64,000 nt of DNA from Mesorhizobium sp. B4-1-3 (GTDB taxonomy: Bacteria > Pseudomonadota > Alphaproteobacteria > Rhizobiales > Rhizobiaceae): NCBI RefSeq assembly GCF_006439355.1, contig NZ_VFTG01000012.1:91593-155592 (forward strand), given 5' to 3'. This document shows, piece after piece, positions 50,443 through 59,287 of this stretch. The stretch's first letter is position 1; each line of letters opens with the position of its first letter. A program made the position numbers and the translations under genes. Below the pieces are notes generated by a model. The model saw only the letters and a program-made list of their open reading frames with translations. It did no database searches and had not been told where the DNA came from.

Positions 50443-51420
50443 GTGAAGAGCGGCAGCTTCGACTTCAACCTTTTTCGATCGATCGAGGTCTTCGCGGCAA
50501 TTGTCGAAACGCGGCATGTGACGCAGGCCGCGCAGATGCTCGGCATGACGCAGTCCGCCGCCTCGCAGCATCTGAAGAACCTGGAAACGGCCCTTGGCGT
50601 CAGCCTGATCGACCGCAATCTGAGGCCGATCGAACTGACCAAAGCCGGAATTGCGCTGCATCGCCGGGCCACCGCGATCCTGGCGGAAGTCGAGGGGCTG
50701 CGCACCGACGCCCGCCGCATCAACGCCGCGCCGCTGCCGCTGCTCAGGGTGGCGCTGCTGGCTTCCATCGCCACCACGCTGGCGCCGGCGCTTTCCGTGC
50801 TGGCACGCAAGACTTTCGGCATTCCCGAACTCAGCCTTTTTGCCGGGCTAGCCACCGACCACGTCGCGCTGCTCAGGGCGCGCCGCGCCGATCTTGCGGT
50901 CACGTCGGGCGAGCTGTTCGAGATAGAGGGGCTGACGCGCTACCCGGTGATGACTGAAAAATTCCTGCTGGTGACGCCGAAGGGCTTTTCCGGCGATGTC
51001 GGCGACATCACCAAGCTTTCGAGAAAGCTTGCATTCGTCCGCTTCTCCCGGGAGACGCCGGTCGGCTTGCGCGTCGACCAGCATCTCAGCCGCTTGCGCA
51101 TAGAATTGCCGCGGGCGATGGAGGGCGACCGCTCCAGCGTCGTGATGGCGCCCGTTGCCGCAGGCATGGGTTTCGCTATCCTGACGCCGACCCTGCTCAT
51201 TGACGGCCTCGCCGAGGGCATGGAAATCGACATCCATCCGCTGCCTTTCACCAGTGTGTCCCGCAACATCCTTCTGGTTGCACGTGAACGCGAGTTGGGC
51301 GATCTGCCCGAAGCCTTTGCCGCGCGCACCGCGGAAGTGCTGAAACAGACGATAAACCATCGCCTGCCGGACCTGCCTCCGGACCACTACACACTGGATT
51401 CATCCGTCGCTTCGACGTGA
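50443..51420 (+). CDS. LysR-family transcriptional regulator
   Basis: A 325-residue LysR regulator. The DNA-binding part is FNLFRSIEVFAAIVETRHVTQAAQMLGMTQSAASQHLKNLETALGVSLIDRN. The effector domain follows. I start it at GTG 50443; the open frame runs back to 50329 but that part is not LysR-like. It diverges from the two-flavoprotein/MttB operon and precedes the class III aminotransferase on the same strand, so it probably controls one or both. The C-terminus (about 35 residues after the last strand) is longer than average. Confidence 0.92.
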   Translation: MKSGSFDFNLFRSIEVFAAIVETRHVTQAAQMLGMTQSAASQHLKNLETALGVSLIDRNLRPIELTKAGIALHRRATAILAEVEGLRTDARRINAAPLPLLRVALLASIATTLAPALSVLARKTFGIPELSLFAGLATDHVALLRARRADLAVTSGELFEIEGLTRYPVMTEKFLLVTPKGFSGDVGDITKLSRKLAFVRFSRETPVGLRVDQHLSRLRIELPRAMEGDRSSVVMAPVAAGMGFAILTPTLLIDGLAEGMEIDIHPLPFTSVSRNILLVARERELGDLPEAFAARTAEVLKQTINHRLPDLPPDHYTLDSSVAST

Positions 51421-51556
51421 GGCGGAGCGCATCGCGTTCGTCGATCCGCCAGTTGCTAATCGGCTGCATCAGTTATCCTGATGGATGATTTTGCCGGGTG
51501 CCTTCGGCGTGCGTCCATGGTCTATCCTGTTGCCATCCAATCCAGGAGGCCAAGAT

Positions 51557-52888
51557 ATGAACGCTCCTCATACCCATTCATCGCTCGCGATCGACTGGTC
51601 GACACAAGGCATTGTCGACCGCAGGAACCGCTTCTACTCCGCCTCCCAGCGCAAATTCGTTCCCTATAAGGATCCGCTGATCATCAAGCGTGGCCGGGGG
51701 CAATATGTTTGGGATGAGCAGGACAGGAAATACATCGACCTGCTTGGAATGAACCTTTGCATCTCGGTGGGACACGCCCACCCTCAGGTCGTCAAGGCGG
51801 CAAGCGAACAGGTCGCGGAGCTCACCCACTGCACGACCATGTTCTATCATCCGGTGCCCGCCCAATATGCGGAAGAGCTCGCAGGCACGATGCCGGCCGG
51901 CCATGATTGGGTCGTCCATTTCACCAACTCAGGCGCGGAGGCGATCGACCTCGCGCTTCTGATGGCGCGTTCCCACACTAGCAACATCGACATGCTGGCG
52001 CTTGCCTCCAGCTATCACGGCGCCACCTTCGGCGCGCAGTCGGTGACTGGAATAGCCGGCTTCCGCCACTCGGTCCCGCAGCTTGGCGGCGTTACCTTCG
52101 TGCCCGAGCCGAACCAGTATCGCGGCATCCACGGGGAAGGCGTGGAGCCCTACCTGAAGGAAATCGACCGGGCGATCGCGACGTCGACGAGCGGCAGGCT
52201 GTCGGGCATGATCATCGAGCCGGTGCAGGGCTATGGCGGCATTGTTCCCATCCCCGAAGGTTACATTGCCGGCGCGTTCGAGCGCGTGCGCGCGGCAGGC
52301 GGCCTTTGCATCATCGACGAAGTGCAGGCCGGCGTCGGGCGCACCGGCGAGGCCTTCTGGTCCTTTGAATCGCATGGCGTGGTGCCTGACATCGTGGTGG
52401 TGGCGAAGGGCGTCGGTAACGGCATCCCGCTCGGCGCGGTCATCGCCAAACGCGACGTTGCCGAATCGATGGCCGACAAATTCCTGTTCCACACCTATGG
52501 AGCCAATCCGGTCGCCTGCGCGGCCGGCAGGGCCGTGCTCAACGTGATGCGGGAAGAGCGACTCCAGGAAAACGCGCGAATTGTCGGTGGCGCGCTCAGG
52601 GCCCGGCTGGAGGACTTGAAGGAACGCTACCCGATCATCGGCGACGTCAGAGGCCGCGGCCTGATGCTGGCGATCGAGCTCGTCAAGAACCGCGCAACGA
52701 AAGAGCCGGCGCCGGAGGAAACGCTCGCGGTCTTCGAGGAAACGCGCCGCAACGGGCTCGTCGCCAGCCGCTCAGGACCCTATCGCAACGTCATCAGGAT
52801 GTGCCCGCCACTCTGCCTGGCGATGGCGGACGTCGATGATGTCGTGGACCGGTTCGAAAGAAGCTTCGCTGCCGTCGGCGTTCGGTGA
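51557..52888 (+). CDS. Class III aminotransferase (AGXT2/4-aminobutyrate type)
   Basis: A 443-residue PLP enzyme. Recognisable are YVWDEQDRKYIDLLGMNLCISVGHAHP, HFTNSGAEAIDLALLMARSHT with the SGAEA phosphate-binding loop, and CIIDEVQAGVGRTG. The PLP lysine lies in VVVAKGVGNGIPLGAV, and HTYGANPVACAAG follows. Such enzymes move an amino group between an omega- or beta-amino acid and pyruvate, glyoxylate or 2-oxoglutarate. The ATG at 51557 has AGGAGGC upstream. With the flavoproteins it may finish conversion of the demethylated amine, for example beta-alanine or gamma-aminobutyrate-like products, but the exact donor is unknown. Confidence 0.93.
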   Translation: MNAPHTHSSLAIDWSTQGIVDRRNRFYSASQRKFVPYKDPLIIKRGRGQYVWDEQDRKYIDLLGMNLCISVGHAHPQVVKAASEQVAELTHCTTMFYHPVPAQYAEELAGTMPAGHDWVVHFTNSGAEAIDLALLMARSHTSNIDMLALASSYHGATFGAQSVTGIAGFRHSVPQLGGVTFVPEPNQYRGIHGEGVEPYLKEIDRAIATSTSGRLSGMIIEPVQGYGGIVPIPEGYIAGAFERVRAAGGLCIIDEVQAGVGRTGEAFWSFESHGVVPDIVVVAKGVGNGIPLGAVIAKRDVAESMADKFLFHTYGANPVACAAGRAVLNVMREERLQENARIVGGALRARLEDLKERYPIIGDVRGRGLMLAIELVKNRATKEPAPEETLAVFEETRRNGLVASRSGPYRNVIRMCPPLCLAMADVDDVVDRFERSFAAVGVR

Positions 52889-53340
52889 ATTGCGTTTCAA
52901 TGTGCTGAGGGAGGAGCTTTCGCGACATGCGCGGGGAATGTTGATAAGCCTCCTCGTCATTGGTCGCTGCGCTATCGTGCTGCATTGGACTGCCCTTCAA
53001 ATCAGGCTGTCTACTCGCGACTGTGCTCCGAAGCCGGTCAGGCCGCTAGCGGCCCCAAGCAGAAGCGAACGGTATTACAAATGCAGATCGACTAGGATTC
53101 CTCGAAGCTTTTCGAACTTGCTGGGTCGTGCCCCAGCCCGAATTGCGCATGCTTATGGACAAGGTGGGGCACTAACTTAGGTTTGGGCAGTTGGAAGGCA
53201 TCGACGTCTAGCAATTATGCAATCCTAACACTGCACCTCCCCAAGAGCGGGCGTCGGCTTCGGAAGGAGCAAATCCTACGGTCCTCATCTTCAGGTGGCT
53301 GTTATCCCAAAACCGGCCCTTGAGAGCGGTTCGAGGCAGC
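52889..53340. other. Gene-free spacer between converging units
   Basis: This 452-base region follows the aminotransferase and ends at the stop of the Liv permease. A 14-base palindrome GGCCGCTAGCGGCC lies at 53041-53054. No coding frame of note, no transposase remnant and no T-run terminator were found. Confidence 0.4.
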
Positions 53341-54318
53341 TCATCGATCGCGGCTGGCAGGACTTCTATGCAGCCAGCCGTTTAGTCCGTTCGGCCAAGC
53401 GATGACGAAGAGTGCAAGCAACAGGCCGAGGCCGATGTTGCGGTAGTCGGAGAGCTCCCGCATCCCTTCGTCGGCCAGCATCAGCAATGCGGCGCCGAGC
53501 ACGGGACCCCATATCGATCCAAGGCCACCGATGACGATCATTGCGATCAGAAACAGCAGTGTTGAGAAGGAAAACACCGTCGGGCCGACGACGCGGAAAT
53601 GCACCGCATAGAAGCCGCCGGCGATGCCGGTGAAGAAGGCGGAGACCGCGAAGATCCAGAGCTGATATTTGAAACGGCTGATGCCTCGCGACATGGCGTA
53701 GCCCGGATTGTCGCGCAGGGCCCGGAAGGCGAGGCCGAGTGGCCCCCTGATGACGACGATCGAGATCGTCACCGCGACAGCCAGCAGCGCCAGCCCGACA
53801 TAATAGTGGGCGATGTACCATTTCGACGGGAACAGCGCGCGCAGGCCGATGTCGCCGAACTGGCCGATGCCGCGCACGCCGCCGAACAGCGGCATGCAGC
53901 CGCCGGCGGTGGTGAAGCAGTCGGTATCGTTGACGATAAGCACATACATGACCTGCGCGATCGCCAGCGTCAGCAGCGCCACGTAGGGGCCACGCAGGCG
54001 CAGGCATGCGAGACCGATCAGTATGCCGACCGCGACGGTGATCACGCCGGCCATCGGGATGGCGGCAAGCATGGGAACCTTCCAGTAGAAACCCAGCATC
54101 GCGGCGGCATAAGCGCCGGTGGCGAACAGCGCCATCTGCGCCAGGGAGAAGATGCCACCTATCCCGAGCACGAGGTTCCACTGCACCACCACGATCGCCC
54201 AGATGAAGAATAGCGTCGACTGGGTGACGACGTAGCGCCCGGGCACGGCGATCGGCAGCGCGATGGCGAGAGCCAGGCAGACGAGGCCGATCAGGATGTC
54301 GCGGCGGATTGATGTCAT
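53341..54318 (-). CDS. livM: Branched-chain amino acid-type ABC permease (LivM-like)
   Basis: A 325-residue permease of the LivM group. Recognisable are the N-terminal helices, WNLVLGIGGIFSLAQMALFATGAYAAAML, the coupling loop FRALRDNPGYAMSRGISRFKYQLWIFAVSAFFTGIAGGFYA, and VIGGLGSIWGPVLGAALL. Its start overlaps the LivH-like stop. It lacks the usual extra N-terminal domain of long LivM proteins. The inner-membrane channel is built with the LivH-like partner. Confidence 0.92.
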   Translation of the reverse strand: MTSIRRDILIGLVCLALAIALPIAVPGRYVVTQSTLFFIWAIVVVQWNLVLGIGGIFSLAQMALFATGAYAAAMLGFYWKVPMLAAIPMAGVITVAVGILIGLACLRLRGPYVALLTLAIAQVMYVLIVNDTDCFTTAGGCMPLFGGVRGIGQFGDIGLRALFPSKWYIAHYYVGLALLAVAVTISIVVIRGPLGLAFRALRDNPGYAMSRGISRFKYQLWIFAVSAFFTGIAGGFYAVHFRVVGPTVFSFSTLLFLIAMIVIGGLGSIWGPVLGAALLMLADEGMRELSDYRNIGLGLLLALFVIAWPNGLNGWLHRSPASRDR

Positions 54319-55193
54319 AGGCGCACCACTTGCTGTTTGCCGAACAGGCCATAGGGTCGCCAGATCAGCACGAGGATGACCAAAAGCAGCAGGGTGGCGA
54401 AGCTCCAGCGCACCCCGAGTACATATTGGGTGGCGGCCTCGAGCAGGCCGAGCGCGATCGCCGCAATCACGGCGCCGTAGACATTGCCGAGCCCCGCAAC
54501 TACGCAGACGATGAAGGCTTTTAGCATCGGGTCGCCGCCCATCACGGGCGTCAGTGTAGCGATCGAGCTGATCATGATGCCGGAAACGGCGGCGAGCGCG
54601 CCGGAGAGCGCCAGCACCTGCGCGTACACCCGGCCGACCCTTACGCCCATGAGCTGCGCCGCCTCGCGGTTCATCGACGTGGCGCGAATGGCGCGGCCGG
54701 CGCTGGTGCGCTGCAGGAGGATGGCGACCGCCACCATCAGCACGATGGCGACGCCGAGGATGAAGACGTTCTGCAGCGGTATGTGCACATTGCCGATGAC
54801 GACCTGGCCTTCAACCGCGAGCGGCTGCGGGATCGGATAAGGTCCAAAACCTTTCAGCATCAAGTTCTCGATGACACTGCCGATTCCGATCGTGGCAATG
54901 AAGATGTTAGTCTCGAAATTCTCGGCTCTGAGCAATGGCAGCGCGGCGCTGAAATAGATCAGCAGCCCGACCAGCGCGCAGACGAGCGCGGCGGCGACAA
55001 CCGCCAGCGCCGGATGCAGGCCGGCATAGACGATGGCCGCGTAGCAGATATAGCCGCCGAGCGTTAGGATGGCGCCATGCGCCATATTGAGCATGTTGAG
55101 TGAGCCGTAGACCAGCGAGAGGCCGATGGTAGCGACCGCGTACATGGCGCCAAGCGTCAGGCCGGAAGCGACGATCTGGATCAGGACATCCAT
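54315..55193 (-). CDS. livH: Branched-chain amino acid-type ABC permease (LivH-like)
   Basis: A 292-residue permease. LivH marks are GLTLGAMYAVATIGLSLVYGSLNMLNMAHGAILTLGGY at the N-terminus, and RAIRATSMNREAAQLMGVRVGRVYAQVLALSGALAAVSG as the coupling region. It starts 3 bases after the LivF-like gene and overlaps the LivM-like start. With the LivFG-like ATPases and the binding protein at 56705 it forms a complete hydrophobic-amino-acid/amide-type importer. Confidence 0.92.
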   Translation of the reverse strand: MDVLIQIVASGLTLGAMYAVATIGLSLVYGSLNMLNMAHGAILTLGGYICYAAIVYAGLHPALAVVAAALVCALVGLLIYFSAALPLLRAENFETNIFIATIGIGSVIENLMLKGFGPYPIPQPLAVEGQVVIGNVHIPLQNVFILGVAIVLMVAVAILLQRTSAGRAIRATSMNREAAQLMGVRVGRVYAQVLALSGALAAVSGIMISSIATLTPVMGGDPMLKAFIVCVVAGLGNVYGAVIAAIALGLLEAATQYVLGVRWSFATLLLLVILVLIWRPYGLFGKQQVVRL

Positions 55194-55196
55194 CGC

Positions 55197-55907
55197 TCAC
55201 ACTCCGAGATAGGTTTCGACGATTTCCGGGCGCGCCATCAGTTCGGCGCCTAGGCCCGACCAGGCGATCCGGCCATTGTCGAGCAGGTGGATCATGTCGG
55301 CATGCTCGGCGATCCGCTCCGCATTCTCCTCGACCAGAAGGATGGTGCGGCCTTCGCGCCTCAGGTTGAAGATGACCTCGTAGATCTGCTCGATGACGAT
55401 CGGGGCCAGCCCGAGCGAGGGCTCGTCAAGCATCAAGACCGCGCCTCCCGCCATCAGGCCGCGGCCGATGCCGCACATGCGCCGCTCGCCGCCGGAAAGC
55501 GTGCCGGCGGTCTGGTTGCGGCGCTCCTTCAGCTTTGGCAGCAGCGTGAAGACGAAGTCGAGCCGTTCGGCCAACCCGCCGCTGTTGGCATAGGCGCCCA
55601 TCATGAGGTTCTCGTGCACGGTCATCGCCGGAAAGAGCAGATCGCCCTGGGGAACTTGGATGACGCCGCGTTCAACGATCTGGTCGGGACGCAGGCGGTC
55701 GATGCGCGAGCCGTCGAGGCGGATCTCGCCCGATGTCACCGGGACAAGCCCCGAAATCGCCTTGAGCAGGGTGCTCTTGCCATGGCCGTTGGGGCCGACA
55801 ATGGCGGTGAGCTCGCCTTTTCTTGCCGACAATTTGATGGCGTCGAGCACGATGCGGCCGGCATAGCCGGCGCTGGCGTCGACGATATCGAGCGCCGCTT
55901 CAGCCAT
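55197..55907 (-). CDS. livF: Branched-chain amino acid-type ABC ATPase (LivF-like)
   Basis: A 236-residue ATPase. Walker A is GPNGHGKST, with histidine where alanine or serine is usual. The typical LivF segment RGVIQVPQGDLLFPAMTVHENLMMGAY follows. The signature is TLSGGERRM, Walker B is VLMLDEPSLGLAP, and the switch region is ILLVEENAERIAEHAD. I prefer ATG 55907 over a TTG at 55919; both overlap the LivG-like 3' end. It partners the LivG-like ATPase. Confidence 0.92.
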   Translation of the reverse strand: MAEAALDIVDASAGYAGRIVLDAIKLSARKGELTAIVGPNGHGKSTLLKAISGLVPVTSGEIRLDGSRIDRLRPDQIVERGVIQVPQGDLLFPAMTVHENLMMGAYANSGGLAERLDFVFTLLPKLKERRNQTAGTLSGGERRMCGIGRGLMAGGAVLMLDEPSLGLAPIVIEQIYEVIFNLRREGRTILLVEENAERIAEHADMIHLLDNGRIAWSGLGAELMARPEIVETYLGV

Positions 55908-56700
55908 GCGCGTTTTCAATGAAGGAGCGTAGCCGCTCGGACGCGCCCTGGCCGAGATAGACGTCGACGACGGTGCGGTCGTCGAGGAGCTTTGTCGGCA
56001 GGCCCTCGAAGATCTTTTCGCCGTGATGCATGATCATGATGCGGTCGGAGAGGCGCACCAGGAAACGCATCACATGCTCGATGAGGATAATGGTGACGCC
56101 CGCCGCCTTGATGGCGCGCACGGCATCCATCACGCGGTCGACCTCGCGCGCCGTGAGGCCGCCGACCGGCTCGTCCATCAGAAGAAGTTTCGGCTTCGTC
56201 GCCATGGCGCTCGCCATCATCAGGAGCTTGCGGTCGAGCACCGGCAGCTTGCCGGTGACCTTGTCGGCGCGGCCGGCAAGGCCGAGCATCTCCAGCGCGG
56301 CATCGGCGGCCTCGTGCGCGGCGCGGCCGGCGCGCAGCGTCGGCACGGCCCGGTTGCTGCGGCCGAAATAGGCGCCGACCAGCACGTTCTCGCGCGCCGT
56401 CATGCTGTCGAAGCCGGCGTTGAGCTGGAAGGTCCGGGCAACGCCGGCATGGCAGATCTGCTCGGGCGCATGTCCGGTGATGTCCTGGCCGTCGAGCACG
56501 ATCGCGCCTTTGGTGGCCGGGTTCAGACCCGAGATCACCTCGAACAGCGTCGTCTTGCCGGCGCCGTTTGGACCGCCGATGCCGAGGATTTCTCCGGCCC
56601 CGACATCAAAGGACAGATCGCGGACCGCCGCGAGTGCACCAAAGGACTTGGCGACATGCCTGCACGACAGCAATGGCGTCGCGGCGGCGTCTTGCGTCAT
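55900..56700 (-). CDS. livG: Branched-chain amino acid-type ABC ATPase (LivG-like)
   Basis: A 266-residue ATPase. Walker A is GPNGAGKTT (about 39-47). The long LivG insert includes GVARTFQLNAGFDSMTARENVLVGAYFG. The usual LSGG signature is not obvious; the matching stretch is VTGKLPVLDRKLLMMASAMATKPKLLLMDEPVGGL, where LPVLDRK stands in place of LSGGQQR. This is unusual, but the Walker B and D-loop are intact. It starts 4 bases after the binding-protein gene. The switch histidine lies in IILIEHVM. Confidence 0.9.
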   Translation of the reverse strand: MTQDAAATPLLSCRHVAKSFGALAAVRDLSFDVGAGEILGIGGPNGAGKTTLFEVISGLNPATKGAIVLDGQDITGHAPEQICHAGVARTFQLNAGFDSMTARENVLVGAYFGRSNRAVPTLRAGRAAHEAADAALEMLGLAGRADKVTGKLPVLDRKLLMMASAMATKPKLLLMDEPVGGLTAREVDRVMDAVRAIKAAGVTIILIEHVMRFLVRLSDRIMIMHHGEKIFEGLPTKLLDDRTVVDVYLGQGASERLRSFIENAHG

Positions 56701-56704
56701 CTGG

Positions 56705-58054
56705 CTAGGCCTTGATCCATGGCGGCATCATGAACTTGGTCGTGCCGTAAGGCGCCGGCGCGATCAGGCCAGGCCCCTTGGTGTAGTCCTGGATCTGCAG
56801 GAACTGATGCGGCATGCCGAGCGATGAATCGTTGACCTGGGTCGGATAGGTATAGGCGGCATTCTCGAGCGGCATGAAGCGGGTCGTGCCGGTGACGCCA
56901 CGCCATATCATCGAGCTCATCCGGGCCGCAACCTTGCGGTTCTGATCATTGTTGCCAGGTTCGCCCGTGCCGCCGGCTAGTGCCGCCGCGGTCGCCCAGA
57001 CATAGGCGCCGTCATAGGGCTGCGCGCCGGAATTGTGGCCGGCGTTCGGGCCGAACTTCGCCTTGTAGCGCTTTTCGAAGGCGGTGCCGATCTCGTCCTG
57101 CAGCGCGCCGACGACGGTCGCGTAGATGATGCCGTTGGCCGCCTGCTTGGCGATATCGCGGAATGCCGGGATCGACGGTCCGTATTGCATATAGACCAGG
57201 CTCGGCGTCGGGTTCGGGGCGAACTGCAACGCGAACTGCCCGAGATCGGCGGGCAGAAAATGGGTGATGCAGATCACCGCCGGCGGATCCTGGCGGATCT
57301 TGGCCAGCGTCGGTCCCCATTCGGAAGCCGGCACGCTGACCGTCTCGAAGAGGCTGATGTCCCAGCCATAGCTCTTGGCCTGTTCCTTGACGGCATTGGC
57401 GATGTTGGAGGCATAGACGCCGGCCGACAGGATCACCGCCATCTTGTTGTTCTTGCGCTTCCACTCGCCGTTTTCCTCCAATTGCTGCAGGAACTTCAGG
57501 AAGCCGGGGCCATACCAGTATTCGGCGGGGTCGCCCTGGAAGGACCCCCAGTAGCGGTCCGGATTGGATTTCACCAGGTTGTTGTGGCCGATCGTGGTGT
57601 CGTAGTGGACGTAGATGATGCCGTTGTCGGCGGCGACCTCCTGGATCGCGGCGCCGGAGCCGATGTTGTAGCCGTTGAGGATGGCGTGCACGCCATGCCG
57701 GTCGACGAGGCGCTGCGCCGCCTGCACGTTGGTGGCGTCGCCCATCTGCGCGGTGTCCTCGAAAGAGGGTTCCAGCGGCCTGCCGAGGATGCCGCCCAGC
57801 GCGTTGATCTCCTCGCAGGCGAGCGTCAGGCCGTTCTTGAACTCGATGCCGTCGGGCGCGGCGAAATCGGTCGTCGGGCCGCACTGGCCGACCGGGATCG
57901 GGTCGCCTTCGGCGCGCGCCTCGTTGTTCATCGCAAGGAGCATGGCCGGCATGCCAGTCAGCGTCGCGGCGGTCGCAAGTCCGCCCTTGATCAGGAAATT
58001 GCGGCGGGAGCCGGCAATCACACCAGGCATGGTGAGTTTCGAATTGCGCTTCAT
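56705..58054 (-). CDS. Branched-chain amino acid/amide-type ABC binding protein with Tat signal
   Basis: A 449-residue type I periplasmic binding protein. The N-terminus has a twin-arginine signal (GSRRNFLIKGG), with a hydrophobic region ending near NNEARAEGD. The mature part starts with VGQCGPTTDFAAPDGIEFKNGLTLACEEINALGGI, the LivJ/amide-binding opening. Conserved YVHYDTTIGHNN and GPTLAKIRQDPPAVI follow. Length exceeds LivJ (about 345 mature), nearer to the urea/amide group. It sits between the deacetylase gene (upstream, 25 bases) and the LivG-like gene. The deacetylase suggests an N-acetylated or amide ligand. Confidence 0.9.
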   Translation of the reverse strand: MKRNSKLTMPGVIAGSRRNFLIKGGLATAATLTGMPAMLLAMNNEARAEGDPIPVGQCGPTTDFAAPDGIEFKNGLTLACEEINALGGILGRPLEPSFEDTAQMGDATNVQAAQRLVDRHGVHAILNGYNIGSGAAIQEVAADNGIIYVHYDTTIGHNNLVKSNPDRYWGSFQGDPAEYWYGPGFLKFLQQLEENGEWKRKNNKMAVILSAGVYASNIANAVKEQAKSYGWDISLFETVSVPASEWGPTLAKIRQDPPAVICITHFLPADLGQFALQFAPNPTPSLVYMQYGPSIPAFRDIAKQAANGIIYATVVGALQDEIGTAFEKRYKAKFGPNAGHNSGAQPYDGAYVWATAAALAGGTGEPGNNDQNRKVAARMSSMIWRGVTGTTRFMPLENAAYTYPTQVNDSSLGMPHQFLQIQDYTKGPGLIAPAPYGTTKFMMPPWIKA

Positions 58055-58079
58055 CTCAATTCCCCTTGTAAGTTTTTTG

Positions 58080-59180
58080 TCAGTTTATGTTTTTGACCAG
58101 TTCGGCCGCCTGGTCGATGATCGCCGTCTGATGTGGCTGCGACGACATCCCACCCCATTGTCCCATCATCTGGTCCCACGGGTCCTCGACGCCCGTGCGG
58201 TGCCCGCAAAGCTCCTCAATCACAGCAAGGCCGCAGTAGGGTACGTACATTTCGGAGTAGCCGCCCTCATGCGTCATCACGACCCGGCCGCCGCACAGCT
58301 CGCGCGCCGCGTCGAGCAGCATGCGCGCCAGCCTGCGATAGCCGCTGGAATTCATCAGCATGCGGCCCATTGGATCGACGCCGGAGGCATCGAAGCCGCA
58401 AGGCACCACGATCAGCTCCGGCTTGAAACGCATCAGAGCCGGGATCACCACCCGCTCGAACGCCGCGGCGTAGGCGCCGGGACCGGATCCCGGCGGCAGC
58501 GGAACGTTGATGTTGAAGCCCTTGCCCTTGCCCTCGCCATTCTCGGTGATAGCGCCGGAATTGGCCGGGAACAGATTGTCCTGATGCAGCGAAATCGAAA
58601 GCACGCTCGGATCGTCGTAGAAGATCGCCTGCGTGCCGTTGCCGTGGTGCACGTCCCAGTCAACGGTCGCGATGCGGGTGAGGCCGTGCAATTGCTGTGC
58701 GTGCCGGATGGCGATGGCGGCGTTCGAGAACAGGCAGAAGCCCATGCCGACATCGGCGGTGGCGTGATGGCCGGGCGGGCGGATCAGCGCATAGGCGTTG
58801 TCCACCTGGCCGGTGATGACGGCTTCGATGGCCTTGATGGCGCCACCCGCGGCCAGGAGAGCGATCTCATAGCTGCCGGCGCCGAGCGGCGTCAGCGAAC
58901 TGGCGTCGCCATAGCCGCGGTCGCTGATTTCCCTGATCTTGGCGATATGCAGCGGCGTGTGGACCCGCGACAGCTCCTCGACGGTGGCGCGCCGCGGCTT
59001 GATGGCGACCAGATGGTCGAGGATGCCGCTCACCTCCAGAAGATTGCGCAGCCGACGCTTGGTCTCGGGATTTTCAGCATGGGTGCCGGGCTGAACCGTC
59101 AGGCTCGGCGGAAAGACCTGGGCCCAATTCCAGGTGTTGTGCCAAAGATAAAGCTCGTGAAAAACGAAACCAGTCGCCAT
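58080..59180 (-). CDS. Histone deacetylase-family amidohydrolase (acetylpolyamine/AcuC type)
   Basis: A 366-residue class II-like deacetylase. Catalytic and zinc motifs are intact: YALIRPPGHHA, TVDWDVHHGNGT (zinc aspartate and histidine), CGFDASGVDPMG, and HEGGYSEMYVPYCGL with the active-site tyrosine. Bacterial members remove acetyl groups from polyamines, aminoacyl compounds or small amides. The ATG at 59180 gives the family's usual start; the in-frame start at 59243 adds 21 odd residues. It is the first gene of the Liv operon, so the importer probably delivers its acetylated substrate. A 9-bp inverted repeat lies upstream. Confidence 0.9.
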   Translation of the reverse strand: MATGFVFHELYLWHNTWNWAQVFPPSLTVQPGTHAENPETKRRLRNLLEVSGILDHLVAIKPRRATVEELSRVHTPLHIAKIREISDRGYGDASSLTPLGAGSYEIALLAAGGAIKAIEAVITGQVDNAYALIRPPGHHATADVGMGFCLFSNAAIAIRHAQQLHGLTRIATVDWDVHHGNGTQAIFYDDPSVLSISLHQDNLFPANSGAITENGEGKGKGFNINVPLPPGSGPGAYAAAFERVVIPALMRFKPELIVVPCGFDASGVDPMGRMLMNSSGYRRLARMLLDAARELCGGRVVMTHEGGYSEMYVPYCGLAVIEELCGHRTGVEDPWDQMMGQWGGMSSQPHQTAIIDQAAELVKNIN

Positions 59181-59251
59181 GCGGCTCCCACCCAGAATAT
59201 TTCGGCCGGATGATGGCCCGCTACATGAGCGCTGTCCCGACACCTTCGGGT

Positions 59252-59280
59252 AATGGGTGGTTATTTAGGACCCACCCATT
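59252..59280. promoter_or_regulatory. Inverted repeat AATGGGTGG-N11-CCACCCATT
   Basis: A perfect 9-bp inverted repeat with centres 20 bases apart lies 72 bases upstream of the deacetylase start and just after the MalT-like stop. No T-run follows on the minus strand, so it is more likely an operator for the Liv/deacetylase operon than a terminator. The adjacent MalT-like regulator is the obvious candidate to bind it. Confidence 0.5.
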
Positions 59281-59287
59281 CAGGTGG

